50,705 nucleotides of DNA from the NCBI GenBank assembly GCA_019115995.1, contig DXCL01000029.1, positions 1 to 50,705 of the forward strand, in the 5' to 3' direction. Of this stretch, positions 23,977 to 32,559 are shown piece by piece. This stretch comes from Candidatus Borkfalkia avistercoris. Lineage in GTDB: Bacteria > Bacillota > Clostridia > Christensenellales > Borkfalkiaceae. The notes beneath the pieces are model-generated. The model saw only the letters and a list, made by a program, of their open reading frames with translations. It was not told the origin of the DNA and did not search any database. Position numbers and translations under genes: made by a program. The stretch's first letter is position 1. Every line of letters begins with the position of its first letter.

Positions 23977-25380
23977 TCAGTTGATCTTATACGTCGTGCC
24001 GTTCGGCGTATCGGTAAGTGCCACGCCCCTTTCGGCAAGATATGCGCGGATCCTGTCCGCCTCGGCGTAATTTTTCGCCTTTTTCGCCGCCGCGCGGTCA
24101 AGGATCAGCTTTTCGATCTCCTCCGCGGAAATGCCTTCCGAGCTCTCCTTTTTCTTCTCCTCATCAAAGAGGCCGAGAGAAAGCACCCTTTCAAAGTCGG
24201 AAACCAGCGCGCGCGCCGTAGCGCCGTTGATGTCTTTCGCCTTTAAAACGTCGTAAAGCGCGGTGATCGCGAGCGACGTGTTCAGATCGCCGTCCAATGC
24301 GTCGGTGAACTGTTTTTTGTAACGGGCAAAGCCCGCCTCGTCTACCGCGCCGTCTTCCGGCAGTGCCTGCACCTTTGCTTTGAGCTTTTTGTAGGCGTTC
24401 GCGGCGTTGGCAAGGTTGTCTTGCGAGTAGATGAGCGACTTTCTGTAATGGGAAAGCAGACAGAAAAAGCGGTATTCCATGGGGGTAAAGCCGTCCTCTT
24501 TCATTTTGGAAAGGGTGAGGAATCCCCCGGACGATTTGCTCATTTTGCCGCCCTGCGTATTGAGATGCAGAACGTGGAACCAGTAATTGCACCACTTGTG
24601 CCCGAGGTACGCCTCGCTCTGCGCGATCTCGTTGGTGTGGTGCGGGAACACGTTGTCGATGCCGCCGCAGTGAATGTCGACATATTCTCCGAGGTACTTC
24701 ATCGCGATGCACGAGCATTCGATATGCCAGCCGGGGTATCCCACCCCCCACGGGCTCTCCCATTTGAGCGCCTGATCCTCGAATTTGGATTTTGTGAACC
24801 ACAATACAAAATCGTTTTTGTTGCGCTTGTTGCCGTCTTCGTCTACGCCTTCCCGCACGCCCACTTCGAGGTCGTCTTCCTTAAAGTTGAAAAACACGTG
24901 GTATTCTTTGAGTTTGGAAGTGTCGAAATACACGTTGCCGCCCGCAAGGTACGCATAGCCCTTTTCGATGAGGGAAGAGATGACTTTGATGAATTCGTCT
25001 ATGCACCCCGTGGCGGGCTGAACGACGTCCGGCCTTTTGATGTGCAGCGCCTCGCAGTCTTTAAAAAACGCGTCGGTATAGAATTTGGCAAGCTCCAAAA
25101 CCGTTTTGTGTTCGCGCTTTGCGCCGAGCAGCATCTTGTCTTCGCCGCTGTCCGCGTCGGAGGAAAGATGCCCGATGTCGGTGATGTTCATGACGCGCGT
25201 TACGTCGTACCCGATATAGCGCAGGTACTTTTCGAGCACGTCTTCCATCATATAAGTGCGCAAATTGCCGATATGCGCGAAGTTGTAGACGGTGGGCCCG
25301 CAGGTATACATTTTTACCTTGCCTTCCTCGCGGGGCACAAATTCCTCTGTCTGCCTGGTCAGCGTGTTGTAAATTTTCAT
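23977..25380 (-). CDS. cysS: Cysteinyl-tRNA synthetase
   Basis: 467 residues, a class I aminoacyl-tRNA synthetase. The HIGH-type motif is FAHIGNLRTY (35-44), with KMYTCGPTVYN before it. The KMSKS motif is in GGKMSKSSGGFL. The zinc-binding Cys and His residues are in WHIECSCIAM and CGGIDNVFPHHTNE. The ATG at 25380 follows AAGGAGCAGAGT. The leader from its strong promoter is only about 60 nt, too short for a T-box. Confidence 0.97.
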   Translation of the reverse strand: MKIYNTLTRQTEEFVPREEGKVKMYTCGPTVYNFAHIGNLRTYMMEDVLEKYLRYIGYDVTRVMNITDIGHLSSDADSGEDKMLLGAKREHKTVLELAKFYTDAFFKDCEALHIKRPDVVQPATGCIDEFIKVISSLIEKGYAYLAGGNVYFDTSKLKEYHVFFNFKEDDLEVGVREGVDEDGNKRNKNDFVLWFTKSKFEDQALKWESPWGVGYPGWHIECSCIAMKYLGEYVDIHCGGIDNVFPHHTNEIAQSEAYLGHKWCNYWFHVLHLNTQGGKMSKSSGGFLTLSKMKEDGFTPMEYRFFCLLSHYRKSLIYSQDNLANAANAYKKLKAKVQALPEDGAVDEAGFARYKKQFTDALDGDLNTSLAITALYDVLKAKDINGATARALVSDFERVLSLGLFDEEKKKESSEGISAEEIEKLILDRAAAKKAKNYAEADRIRAYLAERGVALTDTPNGTTYKIN

Positions 25381-25445
25381 ACTCTGCTCCTTTTGCGCCG
25401 CGCCCGCTGCGAGCGGCGGCGCCTGCGGATTCTTTGTTCCGATAA

Positions 25446-25474
25446 ATTATACAATATCGCAAAAGTTCTGTCAA
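25446..25474 (-). promoter_or_regulatory. Consensus sigma-A promoter of cysS
   Basis: On the minus strand TTGACA (25469-25474), exactly 17-nt spacer, TATAAT (25446-25451): both hexamers match consensus. Confidence 0.85.
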
Positions 25475-25670
25475 TCTTTCCCGAAAGCGAAACCGCATCA
25501 ACTTTTATTCCGTAAAATTTTATCCGCGCGGCGCCTTGCCCGCCGACGCTTTTTATCTTCCTTGCTTATTCCTTCATATTCGGCAAAATCGTATAAATTC
25601 CGCGCGCGGGAAGGCGCTATAATGAGCGTGCCCGCACCAAAAGCGGGCGAATTTATCCGCGGGGTATTTT

Positions 25671-27989
25671 ATGCAGAAATTTCGCCTGAAATACGGCTAC
25701 GCCGCCGCGCTCTTTTACGCGGCGCTCTTTCTCGCCATGCTCTTTCTCAATTTTACCATGGATTCGTTCGAACCGTTTTCTCTCGCGCTCTATACGGCGA
25801 TGCTCGCCTGCGGGCTCAACGTGTTCGCTTCTGCGGGGCTCTTTCTTCTCGCGGGAGGCATTTCCCTTTCGGCGGGGTGGATCCCCTTTGCCGTTTACGC
25901 CTGCGAATGCGTTTTGCTGGGCGGGGTATTCTTTTTTTATGCGCGCGCGAAAAAAAACATGCGCGCAGAACTCGCGCTGTGGCTGCTGCCGGCTGCGGGC
26001 ATATTTATATGGCTGTTCGGGCAATACGTGTACGGAGATTACATAAAGGCGCTCATCGCGGGGGCGGTCATCTATATCCTCTGCTTTGTGATGACGGGCG
26101 CGCTCCGCTGCGCGCTGTTCCGCGCGGGCAGGTGCCGGCTGACGGCGGAGGAACTCATATTTTCCGGCGCGGCGGTCGCCGCGGCGGGCATCGGCTTTTA
26201 CAAGCTTGCTGGCGCCTACGCGTACGAGGGCGCGGCGATTTTGGCGCTGCTGCTTTCGATCGGCATTCTGAAAAACGCGAACGCGCTCTGCTGCGCCGTG
26301 GTGCTGGCCCTGCCCGAAACCATCGCGCAGAGCGCCGCCGCGGGGGAGGCGGCGCTCGCGCCCGTGGCGGTATTCGCCCTGTATGCGGGCGCGGGGCTCG
26401 CCTTTTTCCGCGCGGGAAAACTGCCTTCCGCACTCGCCGTGTTCCTGGCGGACGTGATCCTCAGATACCTCCTGCATTCCTTCGGCGGCGTGCCCGAGGG
26501 CAGCTTTTACCTCTCCCTGCTCACCTCGCTCGTCCCCTGCTTTCTCTATGCGCTCCTGCCCGAAAAACTGCTCGGGCGCTGGTCGGAAAAATTAAAGCTA
26601 TACGGAGAGAAACAGCTCACGCGCCTTGCCATAAACACCGAACGCGCCGCCGCGGGGGAACGGTTGTTTGAAATGTCCGCCGTATTCCGGGAAATAGAAA
26701 ACGCCTTCGTTTCCCTCGACGGCGACTCGGAAAACGAGACGGGCGCGGAGGAGGCGATGGAGGAGGCGCTGTTCAACTCCGTTTGCGCCGAATGCGAGAA
26801 CAGACAGCGCTGCGCCGATACGGGCATGGGCGAGGCGATCGAAAAGCTCGTGGGCATCGGCGCGGGCAAGGGCAAGGTATCCCTGCTCGATATGCCCGCC
26901 CGCCTCTCCTCCGAATGCGTCAACCCTTCCGGGCTCCTCTTTTGCCTGAACAAACTGCTTGCCGAATACAGGCGGCACGCGCTCGAACTGGAAAACGCCG
27001 CCCTCGGAAGGCAGCTGCTCGCCAGCCAGGCGAAGTGCGTGAGCGAAATGCTCAAAGAGCTCGCCGTAGAGCAGAGCCGCCCCTTTGCGGCGAACGCACA
27101 GAAGGAGCGCGAACTCAAAACGCTGCTCGCGCGTGCGGGCGTGGTATGCCAGGAAGCGATGGTAACGGAAGAAAACGCGTGCCTGACCTGCGCCGGCAAT
27201 TACGATACGAAGCGCGTCGCGCGTACCGTGGAAAAGCTGTTCGCCCCCGCCGTGCTTTCCAAAAAGCGGGCGCTCGCGGCGGATAAATTTTTTTACGAGT
27301 TCAGGAAGCGCCCCGCCTTTGACGCCGCATTCGGCACCGCGTCCGCAAGGAAGGAGGGCGAAAGCGCGAGCGGGGATACCTATTCGGTGCTCAGAATAGA
27401 CGAGCGCACCTTTCTGATGGCGCTCTCCGACGGCATGGGCAGCGGAGAATACGCGCGCAGGATCTCCGACTGCACCGTTTCCCTCGTGGAGAGCTTTTAC
27501 CGCGCAAAGCTGCCGCCCTCGCTCATTCTGGAAACGGTGAACAGGCTGCTCTCATTCAACAAAGAGGAGAGCTTTGCCTGCGTAGACATCGCCACGGTCG
27601 ATCTTGACAACGGCGGTGCGGACGTGGTGAAGATCGGGTCTCCGCTCGGCTTTATCCTTTCGGAAAACAAAATAGAGATCCTGGAAAGCGAATCGCTCCC
27701 GCTCGGCATCTTAGACGGCGTGAAGCCGACGACGCTCACGAAAAAACTCGCCGACGGAGATACGGTGCTCTTTATCAGCGACGGCGTAACGGACGCTTTC
27801 GGTTCGAGCGCAGACATCGCCGACTTTTTGCAGGCGCTCTCCCCCCGCAACCCGCAGGCGCTGTGCGACGCGCTCATAGGCGAGGCGCTCGCGAGGGAAG
27901 GCGGCAAGGCGCGGGACGATATGACCGCCGTAGCCGCGCGGCTCTTCCTGTTCGCGGGAGAGAGCGCATCGGCGGAAGAAAGCGCATAA
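25671..27989 (+). CDS. spoIIE: Stage II sporulation protein E (SpoIIE)
   Basis: 772 residues. The N-terminal ~300 are strongly hydrophobic (about ten membrane segments), then a cytoplasmic linker with paired cysteines (CAECENRQRC, CLTCAGNYD). A PP2C-type phosphatase domain lies at about 550-765, with ALSDGMGSGE (metal-binding Asp), GSPLGFIL, LFISDGVTDAF and ARDDMTAVAARL. SpoIIE dephosphorylates SpoIIAA-P to activate sigma-F in the forespore and works at the polar septum. A GGGGTATTTT precedes the ATG. A TATAAT at 25611-25616 may be the -10. No clear 0A box is visible. The gene shows that this organism can, or could, sporulate. Confidence 0.93.
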   Translation: MQKFRLKYGYAAALFYAALFLAMLFLNFTMDSFEPFSLALYTAMLACGLNVFASAGLFLLAGGISLSAGWIPFAVYACECVLLGGVFFFYARAKKNMRAELALWLLPAAGIFIWLFGQYVYGDYIKALIAGAVIYILCFVMTGALRCALFRAGRCRLTAEELIFSGAAVAAAGIGFYKLAGAYAYEGAAILALLLSIGILKNANALCCAVVLALPETIAQSAAAGEAALAPVAVFALYAGAGLAFFRAGKLPSALAVFLADVILRYLLHSFGGVPEGSFYLSLLTSLVPCFLYALLPEKLLGRWSEKLKLYGEKQLTRLAINTERAAAGERLFEMSAVFREIENAFVSLDGDSENETGAEEAMEEALFNSVCAECENRQRCADTGMGEAIEKLVGIGAGKGKVSLLDMPARLSSECVNPSGLLFCLNKLLAEYRRHALELENAALGRQLLASQAKCVSEMLKELAVEQSRPFAANAQKERELKTLLARAGVVCQEAMVTEENACLTCAGNYDTKRVARTVEKLFAPAVLSKKRALAADKFFYEFRKRPAFDAAFGTASARKEGESASGDTYSVLRIDERTFLMALSDGMGSGEYARRISDCTVSLVESFYRAKLPPSLILETVNRLLSFNKEESFACVDIATVDLDNGGADVVKIGSPLGFILSENKIEILESESLPLGILDGVKPTTLTKKLADGDTVLFISDGVTDAFGSSADIADFLQALSPRNPQALCDALIGEALAREGGKARDDMTAVAARLFLFAGESASAEESA

Positions 27990-28016
27990 AAAACGGCAGG
28001 CATGCTGGTTTTTCGC

Positions 28017-28050
28017 CCCCGCCGCGCGGTATAATGACCGTGCGGCGGGG
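28017..28050 (+). terminator. Terminator of spoIIE
   Basis: A 14-bp stem (28017-28030 with 28037-28050, one G-T pair) followed by AAATTTTTT, 27 bp past the stop codon. The 6-nt loop happens to read ATAATG. Confidence 0.75.
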
Positions 28051-28079
28051 AAATTTTTTGGAACAGGAGGCGAAAACCT

Positions 28080-28163
28080 TGCAGACGTTTGCATTTCACC
28101 TGAGATACCATGACGCGGCAAACGCCGTTTACGAGGCGATAAAAAATCTTTTCGCCTCTTAAA
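28080..28163 (+). CDS. Possible 27-residue peptide between spoIIE and a membrane-protein gene
   Basis: A TTG at 28080 is preceded by ACAGGAGGCGAAAACC, an excellent ribosome site, and opens a 27-codon frame containing TFAFHLRYHDAANAVYEAIK, amphipathic in character, ending at a TAA. The next gene starts about 10 bp later. It could be a genuine small protein, a translation-coupling leader for the next gene, or chance. The strong ribosome site is the only solid evidence. Confidence 0.35.
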
Positions 28164-28173
28164 GGCGTAACGA

Positions 28174-28677
28174 ATGGATCTTTTACAGTTTTTTACCTAT
28201 TTGCGGCAGTACAATGCGGACGTGCTCGCCATCGGCGGACTCGTGGCCGTCGCCTGCTTCTTTCTCGAAAAGCTCCTGTGCAAAAAAGTGAGCGCGAAGC
28301 TGCTCGTGTTCGCCCCCTTTCTGCTCGGGGCGGCGCTCTATCTCGCGTACGGGGCGCTGTTCGTTGGGAACGTGGCGGAAAACGCGGGCGCGTTCATACA
28401 ACACGGATTTTCGTGCGGGTCGTTCGCGACGGCGGCGCGGGTCATCGTCAGGCAGCTCGCCGTCAAAGGACAGCTCTCCGACAGGGCCGCCCTGCGCGCG
28501 CAGTGCGTGCGGGAAATGCTTGCGCCCTATTGCGAGATCGGCGAAGAGGAGGCGAAAAAGATCGCCGAACTTGCCGAAACGGACGAAGCCGGCGCCAAAG
28601 CGCTCGTGCTCTCCCTGTGCGAGGGCGCAGACGAAGGCGCGGCGGAGCTGGTGATCGGCGCGCTGAAAGACATCTGA
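28174..28677 (+). CDS. Unknown small membrane protein (167 aa)
   Basis: 167 residues. Two or three hydrophobic segments occur in the first ~75 (VLAIGGLVAVACFFLEKLLC, then LLVFAPFLLGAALYLAYGAL). A charged, helical cytoplasmic part follows (RAQCVREMLAPYC..., EEEAKKIAELAETDEAGAKA). The ATG follows AAAGGCGTAACGA. I do not recognise a family. It lies between spoIIE and a germinant-receptor operon and has its own terminator, so a role in sporulation or germination is a reasonable guess from context only. Confidence 0.7.
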   Translation: MDLLQFFTYLRQYNADVLAIGGLVAVACFFLEKLLCKKVSAKLLVFAPFLLGAALYLAYGALFVGNVAENAGAFIQHGFSCGSFATAARVIVRQLAVKGQLSDRAALRAQCVREMLAPYCEIGEEEAKKIAELAETDEAGAKALVLSLCEGADEGAAELVIGALKDI

Positions 28678-28689
28678 TTTCCTCACGGT

Positions 28690-28714
28690 ATCCGCGGGCG
28701 TTTCGCCCGCGGAT
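28690..28714 (+). terminator. Terminator after the unknown membrane-protein gene
   Basis: ATCCGCGGGCG / CGCCCGCGGAT, a perfect 11-bp stem with loop TTT, followed by ATTTTTG. Confidence 0.8.
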
Positions 28715-28747
28715 ATTTTTGCGCCCTTTGCGTATACTCTTGGCGAA

Positions 28748-30211
28748 ATGAAAAAAATCACAGATTCGTGCGAAGATAACGTAAAGCTCTTAAAATCGAT
28801 CCTCACATCGCAGGATATACTCGTATTCGCTTTTGAAACGAAGGACGGCGCGCCCTGCGCGGCGGTTTATGCGGACGGCATGACCGACAAGGCGCTCCTT
28901 GGCGAGCAGATCGCGCGCCCCCTTTCGCAGACGGAGGCGCCGAAAACGCCGAAGGACGCGGCAAAGCTTTTGCAGGCGCCGGAGATCAAGGAAGAAGACG
29001 ACCCGGATAAACTCGCCGACGAGGTGCTCGCGGGGAACACCGCCCTGTTTATCGACGGCGTTTGCGGCGCGCTCGTTGCCGGCATGAAAAAGCTGAGTTT
29101 GCGCGCCATCATGGAGCCGCCCGGGGCGGTCGCCGTGAAGGGGCCGCGCGAGGGCTTTATAGAGGACATGAAGACGAACATGTCGCTCGTGAGAAACCGC
29201 CTGCGCACGCCCAAGCTGCAATTCAAAACGCTCACCGCGGGCAGGCAGAGCAAAACGGCGATCGCCGTGGGATACATCGAGGGGATCGCCGACGATAAGG
29301 TGGTTTCCGAAATAGAAAAAAAGATCGGAAGCATCGACATAGACGGCATACCCGATTCCTCCTACGTGGCGAAATTTCTCGCCGAGCGCCCTTACTCCCT
29401 CTTCAAGGCCGCGGGCACGACGGAAAAGCCGGACGTTCTCGCGGCAAAGATGCTCGAAGGCAGGGTTGCGGTCATCGTAGACGGCTCGCCCATCGCGCTC
29501 ACTCTGCCCTATCTGCTCGTGGAGGACTTTCAGGGCGCGCAGGACTACTTTGTATCGCCCTACCGCGCGAGCGTTTCGAGGCTGCTGCGCTTTATCGGGG
29601 TATTCGTATCGATCTTTCTGCCCGCCTTTTACGTGGCGGCGCAGCTATTTAAATTGCAGATCCTGCCCCTCTCCTTTCTGCTGACCATAGCGGGGAGCAT
29701 TCAGGGGATCCCACTTTCCCCGAGCCTGGAACTCTTTTTTCTGCTGCTCGTTCTGGAGATCCTCGTGGAGGCGAGCGTGCGCATGCCCAAATACGTGGCG
29801 CTGGCGCTCTCCGTGATCGGCGCGCTCGTGCTCGGAGATACGGCGGTCAAGGCGGGCCTGGTATCCTCGTCTGCGATCATCATCATGGCGCTGAGCGGCA
29901 TTTCCGCATACACCGTGCCCGATCTCGTGGGAACGATGTCGATCCTGCGCATCGCCTTCGTCGTGGTGGCGGGCAGCATCGGCACCTACGGCGTACTGCT
30001 CATGACGGCGCTCGTTCTCTACTATATGACGACGGCGGACGCATACGGCGCGCCTATGCTCGCCCCCTTTTCCCCGTTGGTCAGAAGAGATCTGAAAGAT
30101 TCCCTCTTAAAAACTTCTATGTACGGGCTCAGAAAACGGCCCAAGGTATTCAGAACAAAAAACGAGACCCGTCTGAACGCGGAAAAGGAGGAAACGCATG
30201 GACAGGATTAA
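28748..30211 (+). CDS. gerKA: Spore germinant receptor subunit A (GerA/GerKA family)
   Basis: 487 residues with the GerA-family layout: a soluble N-terminal region (1-~250), then about five membrane segments and a hydrophilic tail. Landmarks are PREGFIEDMKTNMSLVRNRL and VEDFQGAQDYFVSPYRAS before the membrane part. It forms the receptor complex in the spore inner membrane with the B and C subunits. The A/K paralogue name cannot be decided from sequence alone. No ribosome site precedes the ATG, and a TATACT (28733-28738) ends only nine bases before it, so the mRNA may be leaderless. It overlaps the B gene by 14 bp. Confidence 0.93.
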   Translation: MKKITDSCEDNVKLLKSILTSQDILVFAFETKDGAPCAAVYADGMTDKALLGEQIARPLSQTEAPKTPKDAAKLLQAPEIKEEDDPDKLADEVLAGNTALFIDGVCGALVAGMKKLSLRAIMEPPGAVAVKGPREGFIEDMKTNMSLVRNRLRTPKLQFKTLTAGRQSKTAIAVGYIEGIADDKVVSEIEKKIGSIDIDGIPDSSYVAKFLAERPYSLFKAAGTTEKPDVLAAKMLEGRVAVIVDGSPIALTLPYLLVEDFQGAQDYFVSPYRASVSRLLRFIGVFVSIFLPAFYVAAQLFKLQILPLSFLLTIAGSIQGIPLSPSLELFFLLLVLEILVEASVRMPKYVALALSVIGALVLGDTAVKAGLVSSSAIIIMALSGISAYTVPDLVGTMSILRIAFVVVAGSIGTYGVLLMTALVLYYMTTADAYGAPMLAPFSPLVRRDLKDSLLKTSMYGLRKRPKVFRTKNETRLNAEKEETHGQD

Positions 30212-31262
30212 GGTGCGGCAGATCTGCTTTTATTTTATCGCGATGATGCCCGTCGCAAAGCTTCTGGTATATCCCGCAACGCTCACTTACAACTCCGGGA
30301 ACGACCTGATCGCCTCTGCGCTCATAAGCTGCATAGCGGAGGGCGCGATCGTGGCGCTGGTGATGCTGCTCGCAAAAAAGACGGGAAAATCTCTGTTCAA
30401 ACTGGCGGAAGGCACCTTCGGAAAGATCGCGGCGAAAATAATTTACGCGCTGTTCGCTCTGTTCTTTTTTGCCTCGTCGCTTTTGCCCATGCTGGAACAA
30501 AAAAATTTCGTATTGCAGGTGATGTATGAAAACGTGCCCTCTATCATATCGTTCGCGCCCTTCTTCTTCGTCTGCTTTTTTGCCGCCTCGAAGGGTTTTA
30601 AGAGCATCGGGCGCATGGCGGACATTGCGCTGCCGATATTCGTTATCGGGTATGCCGTGCTCATGCTTCTCGCTCTGCCCGAAACGGATTTTTCCGCGCT
30701 CCTGCCCCTGCGCGGCGTGCCCCTCAAAGACGTACTGAAAGGGAGCCTGTTTTCCGCCAACTGGTATACGGAAGCGGCGTTCCTACTCTTCTTTCTCGGG
30801 CATTTCGAATACGAAAAGCGCGCGTCCGTCAAAGTACTGTGCAGCTACGCGACCGGAAGCCTCGCCGTGCTCTTTTTCCTCGCGGTGTTCTACGGCGTTT
30901 TTTCCTCGATCGCGATACGCCAAAACAATGCGGTAGCGCAGATCTCCAAATATACCGCCTCGTTCACCTCTTTGGGGAGAATGGACTATCTTTTTATTTT
31001 CGCGATCGCGCTCGTGATGATCTTCCGCCTTTGCGTGCCCGTGCAGATGTGCGTGCACTGCGTATGCAAAACGCTGGGCTGCAAACCGCTGATCCCGTCT
31101 GCCGTGATCAACGTGCTCCTGCTCGCGCTTACCATATTCTTCAACTACTCTTTCCTCGAATTGCAGACGCTTTTCACCCAAAAACTTTGGTTCATATTTG
31201 CGCTGTTCGCATACCTGCTGCCCGCGGCGGCTCTCATCTTAAAAAGGAGGGAACGGACGTGA
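30198..31262 (+). CDS. gerKB: Spore germinant receptor subunit B (GerB/GerKB family)
   Basis: 354 residues, almost entirely membrane (about ten segments), of the APC-superfamily amino-acid-permease-like GerB group. The start MDRIKVRQICFYFIAMMP and the later SLGRMDYLFIFAIALVMIF fit the family. In germinant receptors the B subunit binds the germinant. The ATG follows AAGGAGG. It overlaps the A gene by 14 bp and the C gene by a GTGA, so the three are one translationally coupled operon. Confidence 0.92.
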   Translation: MDRIKVRQICFYFIAMMPVAKLLVYPATLTYNSGNDLIASALISCIAEGAIVALVMLLAKKTGKSLFKLAEGTFGKIAAKIIYALFALFFFASSLLPMLEQKNFVLQVMYENVPSIISFAPFFFVCFFAASKGFKSIGRMADIALPIFVIGYAVLMLLALPETDFSALLPLRGVPLKDVLKGSLFSANWYTEAAFLLFFLGHFEYEKRASVKVLCSYATGSLAVLFFLAVFYGVFSSIAIRQNNAVAQISKYTASFTSLGRMDYLFIFAIALVMIFRLCVPVQMCVHCVCKTLGCKPLIPSAVINVLLLALTIFFNYSFLELQTLFTQKLWFIFALFAYLLPAAALILKRRERT

Positions 31263-32551
31263 ACAAGGTATGGACGCGCATTCTGCTCGCCGCGGCGGCG
31301 GTGCTTCTGCTCCTCTTTTTTTCCAACGATTTCGGGCTCATCGACATTCAGGAAACGGCGATCGTGATCGCCCTCGGCATCGACGGCGCGGAGGAAGAGG
31401 AGGGCTATAACGTGACCGCGCAGATCGCCGTGCCCGCAAGCACGGGTTCGAGCTCCGCCGCAGGCGTTGCCGTAAAGGGAGCTTCAACGGTGGGCGAGGC
31501 GATCTCCGAACTCAACCACGAAACGGGCTGGTACCCAACTCTCGTGCACTGCAAACTGATCTTGCTGGGAGAGAAGCTCGCCGACGAAAACGTTTTTAAC
31601 GTGCTCGATTACTTTTTGCGCAACGACGCCGTGGAGGATTCCTGTCTGGTCGCCGTTTGCAGGGGCACCGCGCAGGAAACGTTGCAGGCGCAGTCGCCCG
31701 TCAACGACATATCCGCTTCCGCCATCGCCAAGGTGCTCTCCTCCGAAGCGCAGAAGACGGGCATCGTTTCCGTGACCGTCTTAAAAAATTTTGCCATAAA
31801 TTACTACGGAGAGGGCAAGAGCGGATTTTTGCCCTGCATTTCCGTAAAACAGGAGGCGCAGAACCAGGGCGGAAGCAATGCGAGCCCGTCTTTCGCGCAA
31901 GACGCGTTCGCGCCCTCCATAAAAAGGAACAAGTGGTGGCACGCCAAAAAGCGGCCGCTGCCCATCGCGGCGCCCGCCTCCGCGCAGAGCGGGGGAGAGA
32001 GCGGCGCAGGCGGAGGGGAAAAGAGCGGCGGCAAAGACGTGTTTCAGGCTTCCGAAACCATGCTCTTTTACGAAGGAAAGCGCGCGGCGGTTCTGAACAG
32101 CGAGGAAACGCTTGCCTATAACCTTGCCGCCACGGACACCGACTACGCATACGGAAGCGTAGCGGCGGAAAAGGACGGAGAGGAGATCGTGTACAATCTG
32201 AAAATGAAGATCTCCCAAAAGAAAATAAAGCTGACCTTTGAAAACGGCATGCCCGTGATAACCTTCCGTATCCGCGCGAGCGCGAACGTTATAGATACCG
32301 ACGCCGCTTCGAGCATTTTAGACGTTGCCAAAACGCAGATCGCGGACGAAACGGTGCTCAAAGCCGCAGAGGCTAAGTTCCGCGAAGAGCTCTCCTCCGT
32401 TTACGGGAAGGCGGCGATCTCCGGATGCGACGTTTTCGGCATCAAAAAAAAGCTGTACCGTTTCCGCTTCAAAGAATACGCGGATTTTAAGAACAGCATA
32501 CTCGAAAAAGCGGACGTGCGCTACGATATACGTTTTACGAGCTTGAAGTGA
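31259..32551 (+). CDS. gerKC: Spore germinant receptor subunit C (GerC/GerKC family), no lipobox
   Basis: 430 residues from a GTG at 31259 with AAGGAGG before it, overlapping the B-subunit stop. After a hydrophobic N-terminus (about 7-21) come IDIQETAIVIALGIDG, HCKLILLGEKLADENVF and, near the end, VLKAAEAKFREELSSVYGK, all typical of GerC. Canonical GerC proteins are lipoproteins with Leu-x-Gly-Cys-Trp-Asp just after the signal. Here that place reads LLFFSNDFGLID, with no cysteine. A Ser/Gly-rich insert near residue 245 (SAQSGGESGAGGGEKSGG) is unusual. The protein may be membrane-anchored by its uncleaved N-terminus. Confidence 0.88.
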   Translation: MNKVWTRILLAAAAVLLLLFFSNDFGLIDIQETAIVIALGIDGAEEEEGYNVTAQIAVPASTGSSSAAGVAVKGASTVGEAISELNHETGWYPTLVHCKLILLGEKLADENVFNVLDYFLRNDAVEDSCLVAVCRGTAQETLQAQSPVNDISASAIAKVLSSEAQKTGIVSVTVLKNFAINYYGEGKSGFLPCISVKQEAQNQGGSNASPSFAQDAFAPSIKRNKWWHAKKRPLPIAAPASAQSGGESGAGGGEKSGGKDVFQASETMLFYEGKRAAVLNSEETLAYNLAATDTDYAYGSVAAEKDGEEIVYNLKMKISQKKIKLTFENGMPVITFRIRASANVIDTDAASSILDVAKTQIADETVLKAAEAKFREELSSVYGKAAISGCDVFGIKKKLYRFRFKEYADFKNSILEKADVRYDIRFTSLK

Positions 32552-32559
32552 AAGAATGT

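Noticed and set aside
28031-28036. TATAAT-like sequence before the small ORF after spoIIE
   Set aside because: It overlaps the loop of a strong terminator hairpin and has no -35 at a suitable distance.
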